Source of the DNA: Wolfiporia cocos
Taxonomy: Eukaryota; Basidiomycota; Agaricomycetes; Polyporales; Phaeolaceae
NCBI GenBank assembly: GCA_029448655.1
Contig: JACCLO010000016.1
Coordinates: 248,001 to 312,000 of the forward strand
DNA: 64,000 nt
Direction of reading: 5' to 3'
This document shows, piece by piece, positions 1-15,996 of this stretch. Positions within the stretch are counted from its first letter, which is position 1. Each line of letters begins with the position of its first letter. Position numbers and translations under genes: made by a program. The notes under the pieces were generated by a model. It saw nothing but the letters and a program-made list of their open reading frames with translations, did not search any database and was not told the origin of the DNA.

Positions 1-3365
<3,365 letters not shown>

Positions 3366-3559
3366 TCGCACGCTTTCTTGTAGTAGTAGTAGTAGAAGTC
3401 GCATTGCTCTGATGTATTGGTATGGACGCGAATAATGACGATTGTAAATCAGCATTGAATGATACAGTACATATGCATATGATGCCGTGGATGCAAACGA
3501 GAACGAAGACACAGTGAAGAACAAGATACAAGAAGCAAGGCACTATGACACAGTGCGGT

Positions 3560-6500
3560 CTACACATCAAGCAGCGAAACAGCGGAGGTGTGCGGCGAAA
3601 GCGACAGCGGCATGTTGGGTGTGACGTCCGGGCCAGCGGCGTCGGCCGCGGGGAGCGGTGGGCGCTCGGGGCTTTCGCGCGGTGTATGTGAGCCGTGTGT
3701 AGACATCCGTTGCGACCTGCGGCGCGGTGGGGGCGACAGCGAGGTGAGGCCCTGCAGCTCGGGCGACGGACCAGGCGAGGGCGGGCGAACGGCGCTGCGT
3801 GGGGGCGGGGGCGTGGGCGGGGACGCGCCGAGGAAGGAGGGGTCGAGTTGGAAGGTGGTGATCGGCTCGCCGATCGGGGTGGAGGGCACGGAGTACGGGT
3901 CGATCGTCGACGGGACGGGCGAGGGCGGGCGCGGGAGGGGTATCGCAGGGGGTGCGGGCGCGGACGAGCTGAGCATGCGCAGCCGCTGTTTTATCGAGGC
4001 GGACGCTGATCGCGTCGGGGTCTGTGGTTGTGACTGGGACTGTGGCTGTGGCTGGGACTGTTCGGGTGTGGGCGGGAGGGGGCCCCGTGGGGGCGGGAAA
4101 GGCGGGAAAGGCGGGGCGGGCGACGCGGGAACGGGTGTGAGTTGTGCGCTCCCCGTGCTCGAGCTGCGGCGGTGCATCCCACACGACGACGTCTCGTCGG
4201 GCCTCGGCGGCAGGCCGGACGCAGGCGGGAGTGTCGGCGGCGAAAGCGACAGTCGGTGGTGCTTGCGCAGCACGAGGGACTCGCGGAACGACGATCGGTT
4301 CGCGGGTGCAGACTTCGGCGAGCCCATGTCATCCTCAGCAGAGGCGGGCGTCGGCGGGAGCGCAATGATCGGCGCGGGCCGCTGTGGGGGCGGCATCGAC
4401 GCGCGGTGTGCCGCGCGCGGACGCTGCGTCCCCAGAACGCTTCCCCGCGGAGGCGAGTGTGCCGCGCCGGCACTCAAGCTGCTCGCACTGCGCGCCGACC
4501 CGCTCGACGCACGGCGCGCGTTACGGAGGTTGAGAATGAAGCTCTGCGGGCTGCTCTGCATCGATGGCGACCGGCTCGGCGGGCTCGTGCCCTCGGCGGC
4601 ATATGGGTGGCGCGCCATCGACGAGCGGAAGCTTGCCGATGGGGAGATGGACGCGGCGGGCGGGATGGGCAGCGCGCCGTCTGGGGGAGTGAGGCGCGAC
4701 GGGAGCGCGCTGGCACGCGACCAGCGGCGCGTGGAGTGCGAGCGGCTCAGCTCATTCGAGGAGCGCGGCTCGATGGAGGAGACGGACGAGAGCGACGTGC
4801 GTGGGCGGCCGTCACGCGTCGACGGCCGGCTGCCGCTCGCTGATAGTGGCGGGGAACCGGGCGTAGCGGACGATGTGGGGGGTGTGGCGGAAAACAGGGC
4901 CGTGTTTCCGTTCGTCTGCCGCAGCCCGAAGCTCTCTGCCGTACTCGCATTTGTATGCGTGTATGCGTATGTCGCTGCTGGGCTAAGGCCGTTGGCCTCG
5001 CTCGCGTTACCGTTGGCGCTCCCGTTCAGTGTGGCGCTACCGTTGGTAACGTGAGTGTTGGTATCGGGGCGTGCCCGAGGGCCCATGGGGACGCCGCTGG
5101 ACGTGTACGCTCGTCGTCTTGGTGGAGGCTGTAGCGATGGCGAGCGCACTGGCGTATATGTGCGCTCATTGAACGGGAATCCGTCCATTCTTCCCCATCC
5201 GCTCGCGAACGTCCCCCCGCTGAAGCTCCTCATGCCGTGCCCATGCCCATAGCCCACGCCGTTCCCGTTCCTGTTCGCCTTCTCTTCGATCAGCTGCATG
5301 TCCCGCTCATGCATGATCTTCCTGTCCAGCTGCGCATATGCGAGCGCCGACTCGGGGCGCACCTGCGTTGGCGTCGGCGTCGATGGCGACGGCGGCACAG
5401 GCGAAGCGCCCGTACGGAGCATGTGCAGCAGGTTCGTCCCCGCGCGCCCGAACGAGTCGTCCACGCCGTCCTCGTCCTCCCCGCGCTCGCCGTCCTCGGC
5501 GCCCGACCGGCCGACGGCGCCCGCGACGCTCGGCGGCGCGCTCGCGGACACGATCGACGGCGAGCGCGGGCGGCTGCCCGCGGAGAAGAGGCCCCGAAGC
5601 GCGGAGACCGCGCCGGCCGGCGAGCGCGCGACGGACGAGCGCACCGACGCGGGCGCGGGCGCGGGCGCGGGCGACGCGGGCGCGGACGACGCGCTGCTTG
5701 TGAAGGACGGGCCGGGGCTCGCGGGCGGCGGCGCGACGTCGTGCGCGAAGGTGCTGCCGGTGGGCGAGGCGAGCATGCCCTGTGCGCGCATGGAGAGCAT
5801 CACGTCGAGGTCGCCGCGGGGCTCGACGCCGCCGGGGCTGTGCCCCATCGCGCCGAGGCCTGCCCGGACCGAGCTTGTGGCGGGGCGGGTATGAGCGGGA
5901 GATGGGACGGAGGGGAGGGGGTGCGTACCGCTGTGTGAGCACGGCCTGCTTGATGGCGGCTATCCAGCGCTGGGCCTCCGCGGCGTCCGCCATGTGCAGG
6001 GACATCTCGCCCGCGCCGGGTGCGCTGACGATGCGCACCACGCCGCGGCGCCCGCCGATTTCGTCGTCGGCCATGTACGCGACGCTGTCCGCACCGACGA
6101 GGACTCGCTCGAGCTCGCGCTCGTCAGCCGCCGCGCCCTTGAATACGTGCAAGTGCACCGTGCCGGCCGCGGAAGGTTTACTGGAGTGTGAGAGCGTTAG
6201 TAATAGTATTCGGCTTTTCCACTGGCGTGCGAGAGCAAGATGCAAGAGAGACGGCGGCGGATGGTGTTTCGCGATGCGTGCGACGAGCTGCACGAACGGG
6301 TCGAGCGAGGCACGGGTCGCCGGGTAGCCGGGGTAGCCTGGCGGTGAGGGGAGCTCTGAGCCGGACACGCCGTTCGCATAAGAAGCTGTAGGGGTGGGGA
6401 TGCGGGAGAGCTCGTTCCCGCCGTCGCTATCGTGCTCGCGGCGGTCGCTAGACACGCTGGAGGAGCGCTCGTTCTGCTCCTCGAGCAGCCCGCGGTCGAG

Positions 6501-6998
6501 CCCGATGCTCTGCGCGGCGGCGTCGCGCAGCCGCTCGCGCTCGGCGTCCTCGTCCTCGGCGCGGGCGGCGCTGATCTCGATGACCTCGGAGAACATGAAC
6601 GGCGACTGGGCGGGCGGGGGCGGGGCCTTCTTCTTACCCTTGCTGCTGCGCGGGCGGGCGAGGGAGGCGGCGGCGGCGAGGAGGAGGCTCCCGCGTGCGC
6701 GCTTCGGGACGGAGGCGAGGGGGGTGGTGCCCGCGGAGGAGACGGCCATGGGGGGCTCGTACGTGACAAAGGACGAGGAGGCTGTGGGGTGGGCGGTGAA
6801 GGGGTCTGCGGGGAGGGACGCGGTGCGCGAGTGCGGGGTGGGCTCGCGCTGCTTTGTCGACACGGGGGTCGTCGGGCGGGAGACCATCGCAGACGGCGAG
6901 GAGCGGGATCGGGGCAGCGAGGAGAGGACAGACGGCAGCGAGGAGAGGACAGACGGCAGCGAGGAGAGGACAGACGGCAGCGAGGAGAGGACAGACAA
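3560..6998 (-). CDS. PH-like-domain protein with long Ser/Pro-rich disordered tail
   Basis: Two exons, 6998-5929 and 5873-3560, separated by a 55-bp GT-AG intron; the frame is continuous and gives 1127 residues. The N-terminus is a sevenfold-residue repeat (SVLSSLP, four times). After a basic low-complexity stretch, residues of about 225-355 look like a pleckstrin-homology fold: a QWKSRILLLT-type first strand, an HLHVFKG strand, and a closing helix with AEAQRWIAAIKQAVL that carries the family's conserved Trp. PH domains usually bind phosphoinositides or proteins at membranes. The remaining ~770 residues are Ser/Pro/Ala-rich with SRS and PPTP motifs and no fold I recognise. A second short intron inside the PH region (near 6180-6230, where a CTAAC branch-like sequence precedes CACTCCAG) is possible but not required. 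The locus is very GC-rich, so long open frames on the opposite strand are by-products. The exact function is unknown; a scaffold or cortical signalling role is only a guess. Confidence 0.75.
6913..6996 (-). repeat. Four 21-bp coding repeats at the N-terminus of the PH-domain gene
   Basis: Four near-identical 21-bp units (core GGCAGCGAGGAGAGGACAGA on the plus strand) lie in frame and encode the heptapeptide SVLSSLP repeated. Unit number is expected to vary between strains by slippage. Confidence 0.85.
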
Positions 6999-9900
6999 CA
7001 GCGAGCTCAGCGCATAGTCTCGTCGGCGCTAATCCTATAGCCACCCATCCACGTGCTTTCCATTTGCGACCTGATCGCATCAAATTCGTCAGGAACGGCA
7101 GCCCCGCATTTGGCTCTCCTCCGCCGAACCTCCTGCGATGACTGAGCGACATTCGAGGCTCAGAGCTACGAGGGCCGCAGCTCGAGACCACTGAAGCTGA
7201 TACTCGCATCTCTCTTCCCACATGCCGAACCACTGCCAGCTCCGCCCTCCGCCACGGAAGAAACACCAGATCTGATCTTGCGGTTTAAACTTTAAACCTA
7301 TCCAGCGTCTGCGTGCGCTGACCAACCGTTACCCTCCGCAACGTACGCGGCAGCGCGCCGGCCGGCAACGAGGGCAAGGTGCAGGGCGCGCAGGCACGGC
7401 TTATAATTAAATGTGAAATAGTGTCCACAACGAGGTGCAGATCCACGAGCTGGCCCAGCCTGCGCTATCGGAAGCTCGCACGGCAGCCCAGACATCGCGG
7501 TGGATGTGGCCAGATGTGATGTGAGTCAAGAGGAGGATGACGAATTTGTTGCCATGCAAACACCATCCCGGAGGGATCAGACATTCTGCCGAGGCCTCCT
7601 TGAGAATCGTGCCACAAATACCGGGCGCTCGTCGCAGATCTTGATTGTGGCAGTCTGGCGTCTACGTTTCGTTTCGGACTGGAGCAAGATCCCAGGCGAC
7701 GTAAGCGGACGTGGCCATGCGCAATGAATACAGTGAATGACGCAGAGCGCAGTAGTGATCAGCGTATGCGACCAGTGGGAGCAAGATCTACGGCTTCCAA
7801 GGTTCGTAAAAGCCCCGTTGTGAGCCGGCATGCACAGATCGTCGGTACGCCAGTATGGAGTTCACAATAAGCCGGGACCTCAACAGATGGATTTCTCCAG
7901 TAGATGGGATTATGCGCAACATGCGCCCTCGCCTTCACCCTAGAAACCCTCGTATGCTTGATGCGCTTAGTCCGTGCGACACAATTCTTGGCGACGGCTA
8001 ATTCTTGCTACCAGTGTTCTATTATCAGAATGAAGCTTATCATGCTAGCTCAAGTCCCCGGTTGCCCGCTCGCACGCTGAGCAGCTGTAGGGATTTGGAA
8101 CTGCTACCGCGCCAAGAAATATTCAATAGCCTATCTGAAGGGTCGGGTTGTGCCAGAGAACGCCGGTTTGTCAGCCATTCCAGCCGCATCCCTCTCCCTC
8201 GGTACGCGCGGCCTTGACTGCACTCCTGACCCGATAGCAAATTTACGCTATTGGGAACGCTCGCCGCGCTCCCCAGGCAAAGGCATTACAAATCAGAAGT
8301 AGAAGACAGTTCGCATTGCGAAAAAAAGAGACAATGGGCGAGCATTGCTGACGCTGAGACTCGGAGCAACAAAGCGCTATCTATGTTAGAACCTTTTAAC
8401 CGCAACCAAACGGGCACTGTGATTAGATAGCAACTTGATTGTGATTAGTCACAGTGTTACCAGAACGGCGTCAGTGATCATACGAATTACATGAAGGTCA
8501 TAGTCCCCTGCAATTCGACTGTAGTGCGATTGTGGTGCGATTATAATTGCATTGCAACTAAATATATTTCCATTTACAATGAGCGCTTGAATGCGAGATA
8601 TGAAATAATTCCCGACATATTCACTGGGCAGAGTGAGTTGGGGCACGCCACTATTCCGTCGTCACCGGCAGAATCAGATATGCCCCTGGTGGTGGGCGGG
8701 CAGCTGGACAAGCCGCGAATGTGACCGCCAAAAGCGCCGATTTGTACATTAGGAGCACTACGAGTCAGCTCAACAAAAAGGCGGCGGATGTTACTAGGCC
8801 CTCGAACGCATAAAGTCGACCCATCATTAATGCGAGAACGAAGAGAACGGTCCTTTAGCGCTTAGTCGTTGCACAGCTATCATTTTCAGGAAATTTGAAT
8901 CCCGTTTGATTTTCGCGCCACTTCTGTGCAAGCATCAATACAGGACCTGAGCCACAAGTGATAACGTGTGGCATTCCGCGGCAGGTCAGGGCATCGGTTA
9001 CTATCAGCGATCCACGCGCAAGGGCATCACCTGTGGCAATAGTGTTGTGGAGTCCTATGCTGAGGCTGAGCACTGAGCGCTGAGCACTGAGATGATGGTG
9101 TAATTCACATACCACCTCGGCTAGGAATGCGAAAGATCGAAAGAGCTGCCGGGTGTCGTCATTTATATCGCCCATTCGTTGAGAAAAGATCGCGACCCCC
9201 AAGGCTCGTGCCCATCAGGACATCACATGGAATGGAACGTGACAAGGTACCAAACAAGATCGAACGGTTCGGCTATGACCAAATCATCCACCGATCACGA
9301 CAATTGACGACGGTTCTCGCTCAGTCCCAGGCAGCTAGCAATATGCCACCATTCCAAGAAGCATTGAATAATACGCCTGTTCCAATGGAGGATGACCGGA
9401 CCGTTCTCCTCTCTGCTCCAAAGGATGCTTGTCTGCATTCCTCTTCCTCCAAAAAGCATAAAATTCTCTCCCGTAGCACGTGCAGCGTTGTTTTCAATCG
9501 CGCGCTCCTACCCGATCAGTCTGAATTCATAATTCATGCCATTAAATGTGACTTGCTCTCGGAGTCTGGCCGAACGAACAGCTATCGCTCTCGATTCACA
9601 TATTCTTCTATGATGCTTTTAGAACTGACTGCAATGTGATATTAGGCCATCCGAACCACTGGAACTACTTCCGTATGCTTACTCCGCGGCCAAAGGGGCG
9701 AACAGCAGCGCCATGCGCGCTACAGAAGTTGTGGCTCCAGTAACACGCGGCCTTGCGATCTCACGACCACTGAAGTTCAACAGCAGCATTGTGCGTCTTG
9801 TACTGACGATTCCGGCTCCGTCGGCCTCCATATACTGCTAAACGTCATATTGCATCATGCGACTGATGGTAGCCCCATTCTTATCCCGCCACAGGAGGGC

Positions 9901-10228
9901 AATCGGCACGCTCCATCTATAAATTCCTTCCTGGCTACAGCGGCTCAACTCGGCAGTGGCGGTAGCGTCATAAATGCGACCCTAGTCCTCTCGCATGCAG
10001 AGCACCATGAACTTTGTGTGTAATTAACTCTGGACCGTGTACGAAGCCATACCGCTTATGTTCTAGCATCAGAAAAGTGTCGAACGCCGCGGTCCCAGCG
10101 CGTTCAATTTCCAACTTTCAGTGACGAGCCTTGCTGTCAACTACAGCAGTCTACTATTCTCTCCAGCCTCCAATAGTACGGGTCGCCAATCACTCCGTAA
10201 TGTATAAAGGCTAGGCATTTGAAGAGCG
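6999..10228. other. 3.2-kb intergenic region, no supported gene
   Basis: I see no spliceable reading frame with recognisable protein features. The longest open stretch (9127-9639, plus) has no motif, no codon pattern like its neighbours and no clear intron. The sequence becomes AT-richer from about 8280. A TATAAAG at 10203-10209 sits just upstream of the first alpha/beta hydrolase gene. Confidence 0.6.
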
Positions 10229-11910
10229 ATGGCGTTAAATCCACCTCCCTCGTCGCTTCAGCGCGGATCCTACACGTTGGAGCTTCCCAATATGCTGAAA
10301 TTCCTCTCGTTGCCTTATGTCGATGCTGCGTCTGCATATGCAGTCATTGGCGCCATGCGCTGTGTCGCGCCCGCTAGTATTGTTTACTCTTCTGCCTGCC
10401 TACTCCTGGGGCGGGCGATCTGGTCTAAGTGGCTTGCGGCTTATGCAGCCACTGAGATGCTTTTTTACTTGCTTATATACTTGCCTAGAAAACAGTATCT
10501 TAACGAGGTATGTGGCGCGCTGTGATCGTGCGTTCAATGACGTGCATTCCTGATTTCGTACGAAGCCCACAGTGTGTCCACCGCTCCTGAACCATGTAGA
10601 GCGACAAGCACTGTTCAGGCGAATGCTTCCTTTCATGTTTCAGTCACATACTGCCACTGGATGGTTCTATGCACGGGATCCTTCTGCTCAACTCCAGCGG
10701 GGGAATGTAGAAGAACTCCTATTGTGGGCTTTGTTCTCTACGGAACCACATGGAATGCGCAAAGAATGGAAGGATGAGCTCAACGAGTACGTCAAGCAGG
10801 TCGAAGAACGTATCGGACACACTCTCGCGAATGGGCGAAATGAAGAAGTCCGCTGTATGAAATACACTCAAGACCGTGTCTGGATGAGCCACAGGCCGTT
10901 GCTATATTACCTGGTAAGCATGATGATACATGCCGTTACAGTCCTGTTTCAATCCACGCGCAGATCGTGTCTGTATTTGATCTCGAGGCCTGCATAACTA
11001 TGCGCCGTCTGGGTTTCAGCCATTTGCGGATTAGGGATTGGGCAATGTGCTTCCCCGTACGAATACAAACAATTTTTTCACGTCCTTCTCCATGCCCAAC
11101 TGTGGGATACTGGTATCGCTCGCATCGTTCCAGAACGAAGGATCCTGTGATTTTTCTCCATGGTGTTGGAGTACGTTGGTTGTATCCAATGACTCTCAGC
11201 TGGTGCTGACAAAATAAGTATTCTAGGTTGGCCTATTCCCCTACCTCGACTTTATACGAAATTTGGCAGCAGCCGACCCCGACATCGGAATCATTGTGAT
11301 CGAAGATCTACCCATCAGCTCGCACATTACTCCATCACACCTCCGCCGGGAAGAGTTCATTGCTGCCCTGGCACGCATCCTTGACCACCACGCGCTCCCC
11401 CGAGCCTCGCTCATAGGGCACTCATACGGTACTGTTCTCGCAGGGCACGCTTTCCGCGACCCTTCTCTCTCGCATCGAATCTCCAGCATCGTGCTTGTGG
11501 ACCCGGTTGCAATTGTGCTGTACATGCCCAAGCTGACAACAAACTTTGTCTATCGCTCGAGCGCACGCTGGATGTCGTATTTCGTGTGCCGTGACCCCGA
11601 CATCGCACGCACCGTCCAGCGCACATTCTTCTTCGCGGAGAGCGCGCTCTGGAAGGATGACTTTCCTGCGAATCGCCGCGTTGGCGTCGTTCTTGCGGGG
11701 CAGGACCATCTCATCGAGTCCAAGGAGATCTGGCGATATCTCACAGAGTCGGAGGAGGGAGTATCTGCTACAAATTGGAAGAAGGATGGAATGGAGGTTC
11801 TGTACTACAGAGAACTGGGCCACTCTGGGGTTTTTGCGTCCCCGGTTGCAATTGCTGAGATCGTAGACATGGTGGTCAGAATGGTAAATCCGGAAGAAAA
11901 GCAGGTGTAA
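10229..11910 (+). CDS. Membrane-anchored alpha/beta hydrolase, copy 1
   Basis: Four exons, 10229-10507, 10566-10913, 10964-11170 and 11227-11910, join in frame to 505 residues. The N-terminal ~90 residues are hydrophobic with one or two likely membrane segments. Exon 3 ends with the oxyanion-type FLHGVG. Exon 4 has IVIEDLPISS, the nucleophile elbow GHSYGT, an Asp-bearing strand (LAGQDHLI) and the catalytic-His region ELGHSGVF, giving a complete Ser-Asp-His triad. The family covers esterases, lipases and related hydrolases; the substrate cannot be read. A TATAAAG only 20 bp before the first ATG suggests transcription may start after it; the next in-frame ATG (10292, MLKFLSL) would give 484 residues and aligns with the start of copy 2. 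It forms a direct tandem pair with the gene at 12708, with identical lengths for exons 2, 3 and 4 (348, 207 and 684 nt). Confidence 0.88.
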
Positions 11911-12707
11911 TATAGGCAGCCAGTAAGTCATCTGTTGGGTTATATATACCTATGAGCTATGGTTGCTGCTCATTGCAAATGGCGTTGCCACATAGCCACG
12001 CCGCCACAGTTTCGGGAGCAAAGGTGGCGCACACTACCGATCAAGGCGATAACGGCTACAAAATAACGGCTTGATAACAGGTCGAATAACATCTAGATCT
12101 ACTCTGTTTGATCAAACTCGGGACATCAACCGGATTCTAAAGCTTGGAATCTTTCAGCGCTTTATCCTGACACCATGAAGGAGACAGATCATAACTAGTC
12201 GACATAGCCTATGGGGCGTGATAGGGGCGATGTCTAGCCGGTGATCGATGTTTCAATAGCACATGCCGTACTGACAGCAAACGTTATTGTTATGACTATC
12301 CTACGCACTAAACACTTAAGGCCATCGATGTCCAGATAACTCCGCAACACTGAAGACTGCGTGTGCTTGTTCGTAGCTGGCGTGGAGGACTCATAGCTTG
12401 TATTGAACGTCTAATTACTGCTACGCTATAGTGAGGATTTGCATAGAAGCTCTCTTCCTGGTCCTACTTGCATCTGGCAACGAATTTTATCCAGTGTGAC
12501 GATGTCGGTGCTTCGATTCCCAGCGCTATCCTCCTCGGGGTCTTTACTGTTACCCCATATTTCTAGTAACGGGCGGTCGAGATGGCCGCTTGTTCACGGC
12601 GCCATTGATTCGGGCTACTGTATGTTCTTAAAGGACTTTCCCTCAAAATGTCATCCGTCCCGTAGTAATAAGCGCCGCCTCATACCATCGCTACCCACAC
12701 CCACTCG
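11911..12707. other. Spacer between the two hydrolase genes
   Basis: About 0.8 kb with no supported gene. It contains the 3' flank of copy 1 and the promoter of copy 2. The open stretch at 12439-12714 has no protein features and overlaps the start of copy 2. Confidence 0.6.
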
Positions 12708-14301
12708 ATGTTAACACTCGAGGCCGCCCTAGCTGCAATTATCATCAGTATTTTCCGTTTAATCGCCCCCACCAGCATCGTGTTCTGCTGTATCGTCTGG
12801 GTGTCGGACGGAGGTTACTATTCGCCCTGGCTCGCCGCGTACGCTCATTTGGAGGCTCTCTTCTATCTCGCAGTCTATCTACCTAGGAAACTAATCATTA
12901 ACACAGTACGTTCCTAAGTGCGACCATGCATTCGTCCACTTGTTTATCTCTTCTATCAGGGACCCGCCGCAGTACCGGTACCGCCACGGGCTGAGCGCCA
13001 AATCTTGTTTGATCGGTGGCTTCCGTACCTGTGCCGAACAGACAAGGCGACGGGATGGTTCTATGCGCGAACGCCTACCATACGGATTCAACGGGAGAAT
13101 CTCAGGGAGCTTCTCATCTGGGCACTGTTCAACACTGAGATGGACAAGATAGAGAAAGACTGGGAGGAAGAGATCGAGGGGTATATTTCCCGCATTGAGA
13201 AGACGATGGGCTTTACCCTTGAGAAAGGGAATAATCAGAACGTCCGTTGTGCGAAGCATACCCACGATCCTATCATGATGAGCCATAGGCCATTGATTTA
13301 TTATCTCGTCAGCAGTTTGTGACGCATACATGTCGTTCAAATGTTCACCAATGCCTATCTGCAGATCGTTTCACTTATGGATTTCAGCGCCTGCCTAACC
13401 TTATACCGCCGAGGATATACACATTACCGGGTGAAGAAGCTGACTTCATGCTTCCCTTTTCGGGTACAAACTGTGTTCGCGAAGCCATCATCACATCCCG
13501 AACTTGGGTACTGGTACCGTCCGCACCGTTCTGCCACGAAGGATCCGATTTTGTTCCTGCATGGCGTGGGAGTAAGTGGCATATCTTATATTAATTCATG
13601 TCCTGAGCCTCCCTTAGGTCGGACTGAGTCCCTACTTGCCGTTTCTCGATGAGCTAGGTGCTGCCGATCCGAAAGTTGGCATCATCGCCATTGAAGACCT
13701 TCCAATTAGCTCGCGCATCACGAGCATGCACCTTCCGCGGGATGCGTTCCTCGGGGCACTCACCCAGATACTCGATTTCCATGGATTCGAACACGCCACA
13801 CTCATCGGGCATTCCTATGGGACCTTTCTGACTGGCCACGCGTTGCGCGATCCTGCATTTTCGCGAAGAGTCTCGAGTGCGATGCTCATCGACCCCGCCG
13901 CACTCCTGCTCTTCATGCCCAACCTCATTGCGAACTTCGTGTACCGCCCAAATGGCCTGTGGACGCGGTACTTTGTGTGCAGGGACCCGGACATTTCGCG
14001 CACAGCCCACTTAACGTTAGCTCTTTCGGAGACCGCGATTTGCAGGGACGACTTGTCGGCACCGCGTGGCGTGGCCCTGGTGATCGCAGGGGACGACCAC
14101 CTCATGGACACGCGCGAAATTTGGCGACACGTTACCAGCACAGAGGAGCCTATGAGAGAGTGGCGAGAGAATGGGCTGGAAGTGCTGTACGTGGAAGGAC
14201 TAGGACATTCAGCGGTATTCTCGTCACGAGAGACAAGGGAGGCTATGGTGGCGATGGCGCACAAGCTTGCTGCAAGAGATGAAAAGGTAGATGTATCCTG
14301 A
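12708..14301 (+). CDS. Membrane-anchored alpha/beta hydrolase, copy 2 (tandem paralogue)
   Basis: Four exons, 12708-12905, 12960-13307, 13365-13571 and 13618-14301, join in frame to 478 residues. The layout matches the upstream paralogue: hydrophobic N-terminus, a WLAAYAHLEALFYLAVYLPR-type membrane segment, FLHGVG, IAIEDLPISS, nucleophile elbow GHSYGT, IAGDDHLM with the acid residue, and GLGHSAVF with the catalytic His. Exons 2-4 have exactly the same lengths as in copy 1 and the intron positions coincide, so the pair arose by tandem duplication. The amino-acid sequences have clearly diverged, so the duplication is not recent. Both copies keep the full triad, which argues that both are active. 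The start ATG was chosen because it aligns with MLKFLSL of copy 1. The substrate is unknown. Confidence 0.88.
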
Positions 14302-15143
14302 CAGTCGTAGCATTGTGGCCTACACCTACTACTGTAGTGCTACAGTGATACCTGCATGAGATACAGTGCCGACCATGTGGAGAATTATGTAATCTCGACA
14401 GATTTAGGATAAGCGCGAGGTCGTCTTCGTACGCGTGGTGGTGATGAAGTCGACATCCTCCGTTGTATACCAGCACCGTCTCGGAGACGGTAGGTTGAGA
14501 AATGCCTTGCGTCGATGCTCCTCCCTCCGAGCTCTGCGCATGAGGTGGGATGTTATCCACATGAAGCACTTCACAGCGTGTTAGTCTCCACTCTGACGCC
14601 GCAAGGATCACCCAAAGCTCTTCACAAATACCTGTATTTCGCAATGTAAATACACGCCTGTGACAGCCCTTGCCTCAGAAAGCCAATGCTACTGGTTGCA
14701 CCTTTGTACTCGATGGACGAAATGAGCAGGATCAGCCGATTTCGGTCTTGCCAATGGCGTATCTTTTAGAGATAGGACAATACTTTTATGAAACAAATCA
14801 GCATGATTATCCGTTCGCAATGAGCACTATAGCTGTACTTCTACACTAAGCAGGTGCACGTCATTATTGCCAGTTCTGGGCAGCCTCGGCAGTCATAAAG
14901 GCCAGTCTCAACTTGATCAACTAATCTCTGATGACGCATATTGGACGCATGCCTTCTCAAAGAAAAAAACAGGCATTGCTACTGCTATTCCCTGAGCCAG
15001 CATGTGACGAGTTGAACTTAGCTAGCTGCACATAGCAAAATCGGAATTGCTATCTATACAACGCTCATTGACTCTATACTCTGATCAAAATGTGATGATC
15101 ATACATTTATGAGTACAGTGGATGAGATTGAAGCATCTGATAG
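14302..15143. other. Intergenic region, no supported gene
   Basis: No open frame with protein features. It separates the hydrolase pair from the convergent lectin gene. Confidence 0.6.
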
Positions 15144-15996
15144 TCACTCTCCAAAACAGCTCTCCGTCGGCGTTTCCGGAAGATATGTTGAATTGACATC
15201 CGAACCCGCTGAAAATCGTGGTGTTTTGATGATCGTCGTAACTGTAGTCACTCTCGTGATGAAGTCCCTATCTTCGGATACAAGCACAGAAGTGGAGACC
15301 ATGGGCTGTGGAGAGGTACCATGAGTTGACTGCGTGGGGCTCGAGGGCTCCGGCGAGGTCTCGTGGCGTATCAGCTTCCAGTGTTGATTAGAATTGTTTC
15401 TGCCAAAAGCATATACTTCGACCTATTTTATGTTACACACAATATCTTATATATCGCATACGAGTGATAAAGCGGAGGATCTCTCACATTGGTGCCTGGT
15501 TTCGAGGAACCCCAATGAAGGTCCAGCATAAAGTTAGTAGCTGGCCAGTTGAATCTGCGAGGTGGAATACAGTCAGGGGTCCGCATTGAATATGTTTGCT
15601 GTCAATGCTTAATGTGATGCCAACACTCACCGCACAGCCCCCTCATAACGTGATGAATCTGACTGAATATCCCATGCGGCAACATAAGGGGTAGCCACCA
15701 CCTGTTCAGAATTACCTAGCTTCCTCACTGTCATGTACAATAGGCCACTCTGTGTCGGCCTCATATTCTGTATGATGTACCCTCTCTGTGCAGGAATTAG
15801 CCTCCACTGAGGATTAGCAGCTTTGAGCGATTCCATGAGTCAATGTTTCATACATGTTGCCCACCTGCTGACTCGGTTTCTTCTTTTCCAGCGGGTTTCC
15901 AACCAAATGGACCTGTCCTCCAGCTACGTCGAACACCTCCAACGCGGTCCCACTTTGGACATTTATGATGTAGTAGATCCCAGCCGCAGGCAGCAT
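15144..15996 (-). CDS. Ricin-B-type (beta-trefoil) lectin with Ser/Thr-rich tail
   Basis: Four exons on the minus strand, 15996-15865, 15806-15631, 15554-15488 and 15422-15144, join in frame to 217 residues; no single open stretch shows the gene. The first exon starts MLPAAGIYYIINVQSGTALE, the typical opening of basidiomycete ricin-B-like lectins. QW-x-L signatures (QQWRLIP and QHWKLI), which mark beta-trefoil subdomains, are restored exactly across the splice joins, which supports the model. A LDLHWGSSKPGTN stretch lies between them. The last ~70 residues are Ser/Thr/Pro-rich and look disordered. There is no signal peptide, as in many cytosolic fungal fruiting-body lectins. It is a carbohydrate-binding protein only; no catalytic chain is fused. 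Such lectins often act in defence against fungus-feeding animals, but that role is inferred here. Confidence 0.82.

Noticed and set aside
3588..5938. Long plus-strand open frames opposite the PH-domain gene
   Set aside because: A very GC-rich coding region leaves the opposite strand open by chance. They show no protein features, while the minus strand has a PH-like domain and a phase-consistent intron.
9127..9639. 170-residue open frame left of the hydrolases
   Set aside because: No recognisable motif, no splice support and no codon bias like the neighbouring genes.
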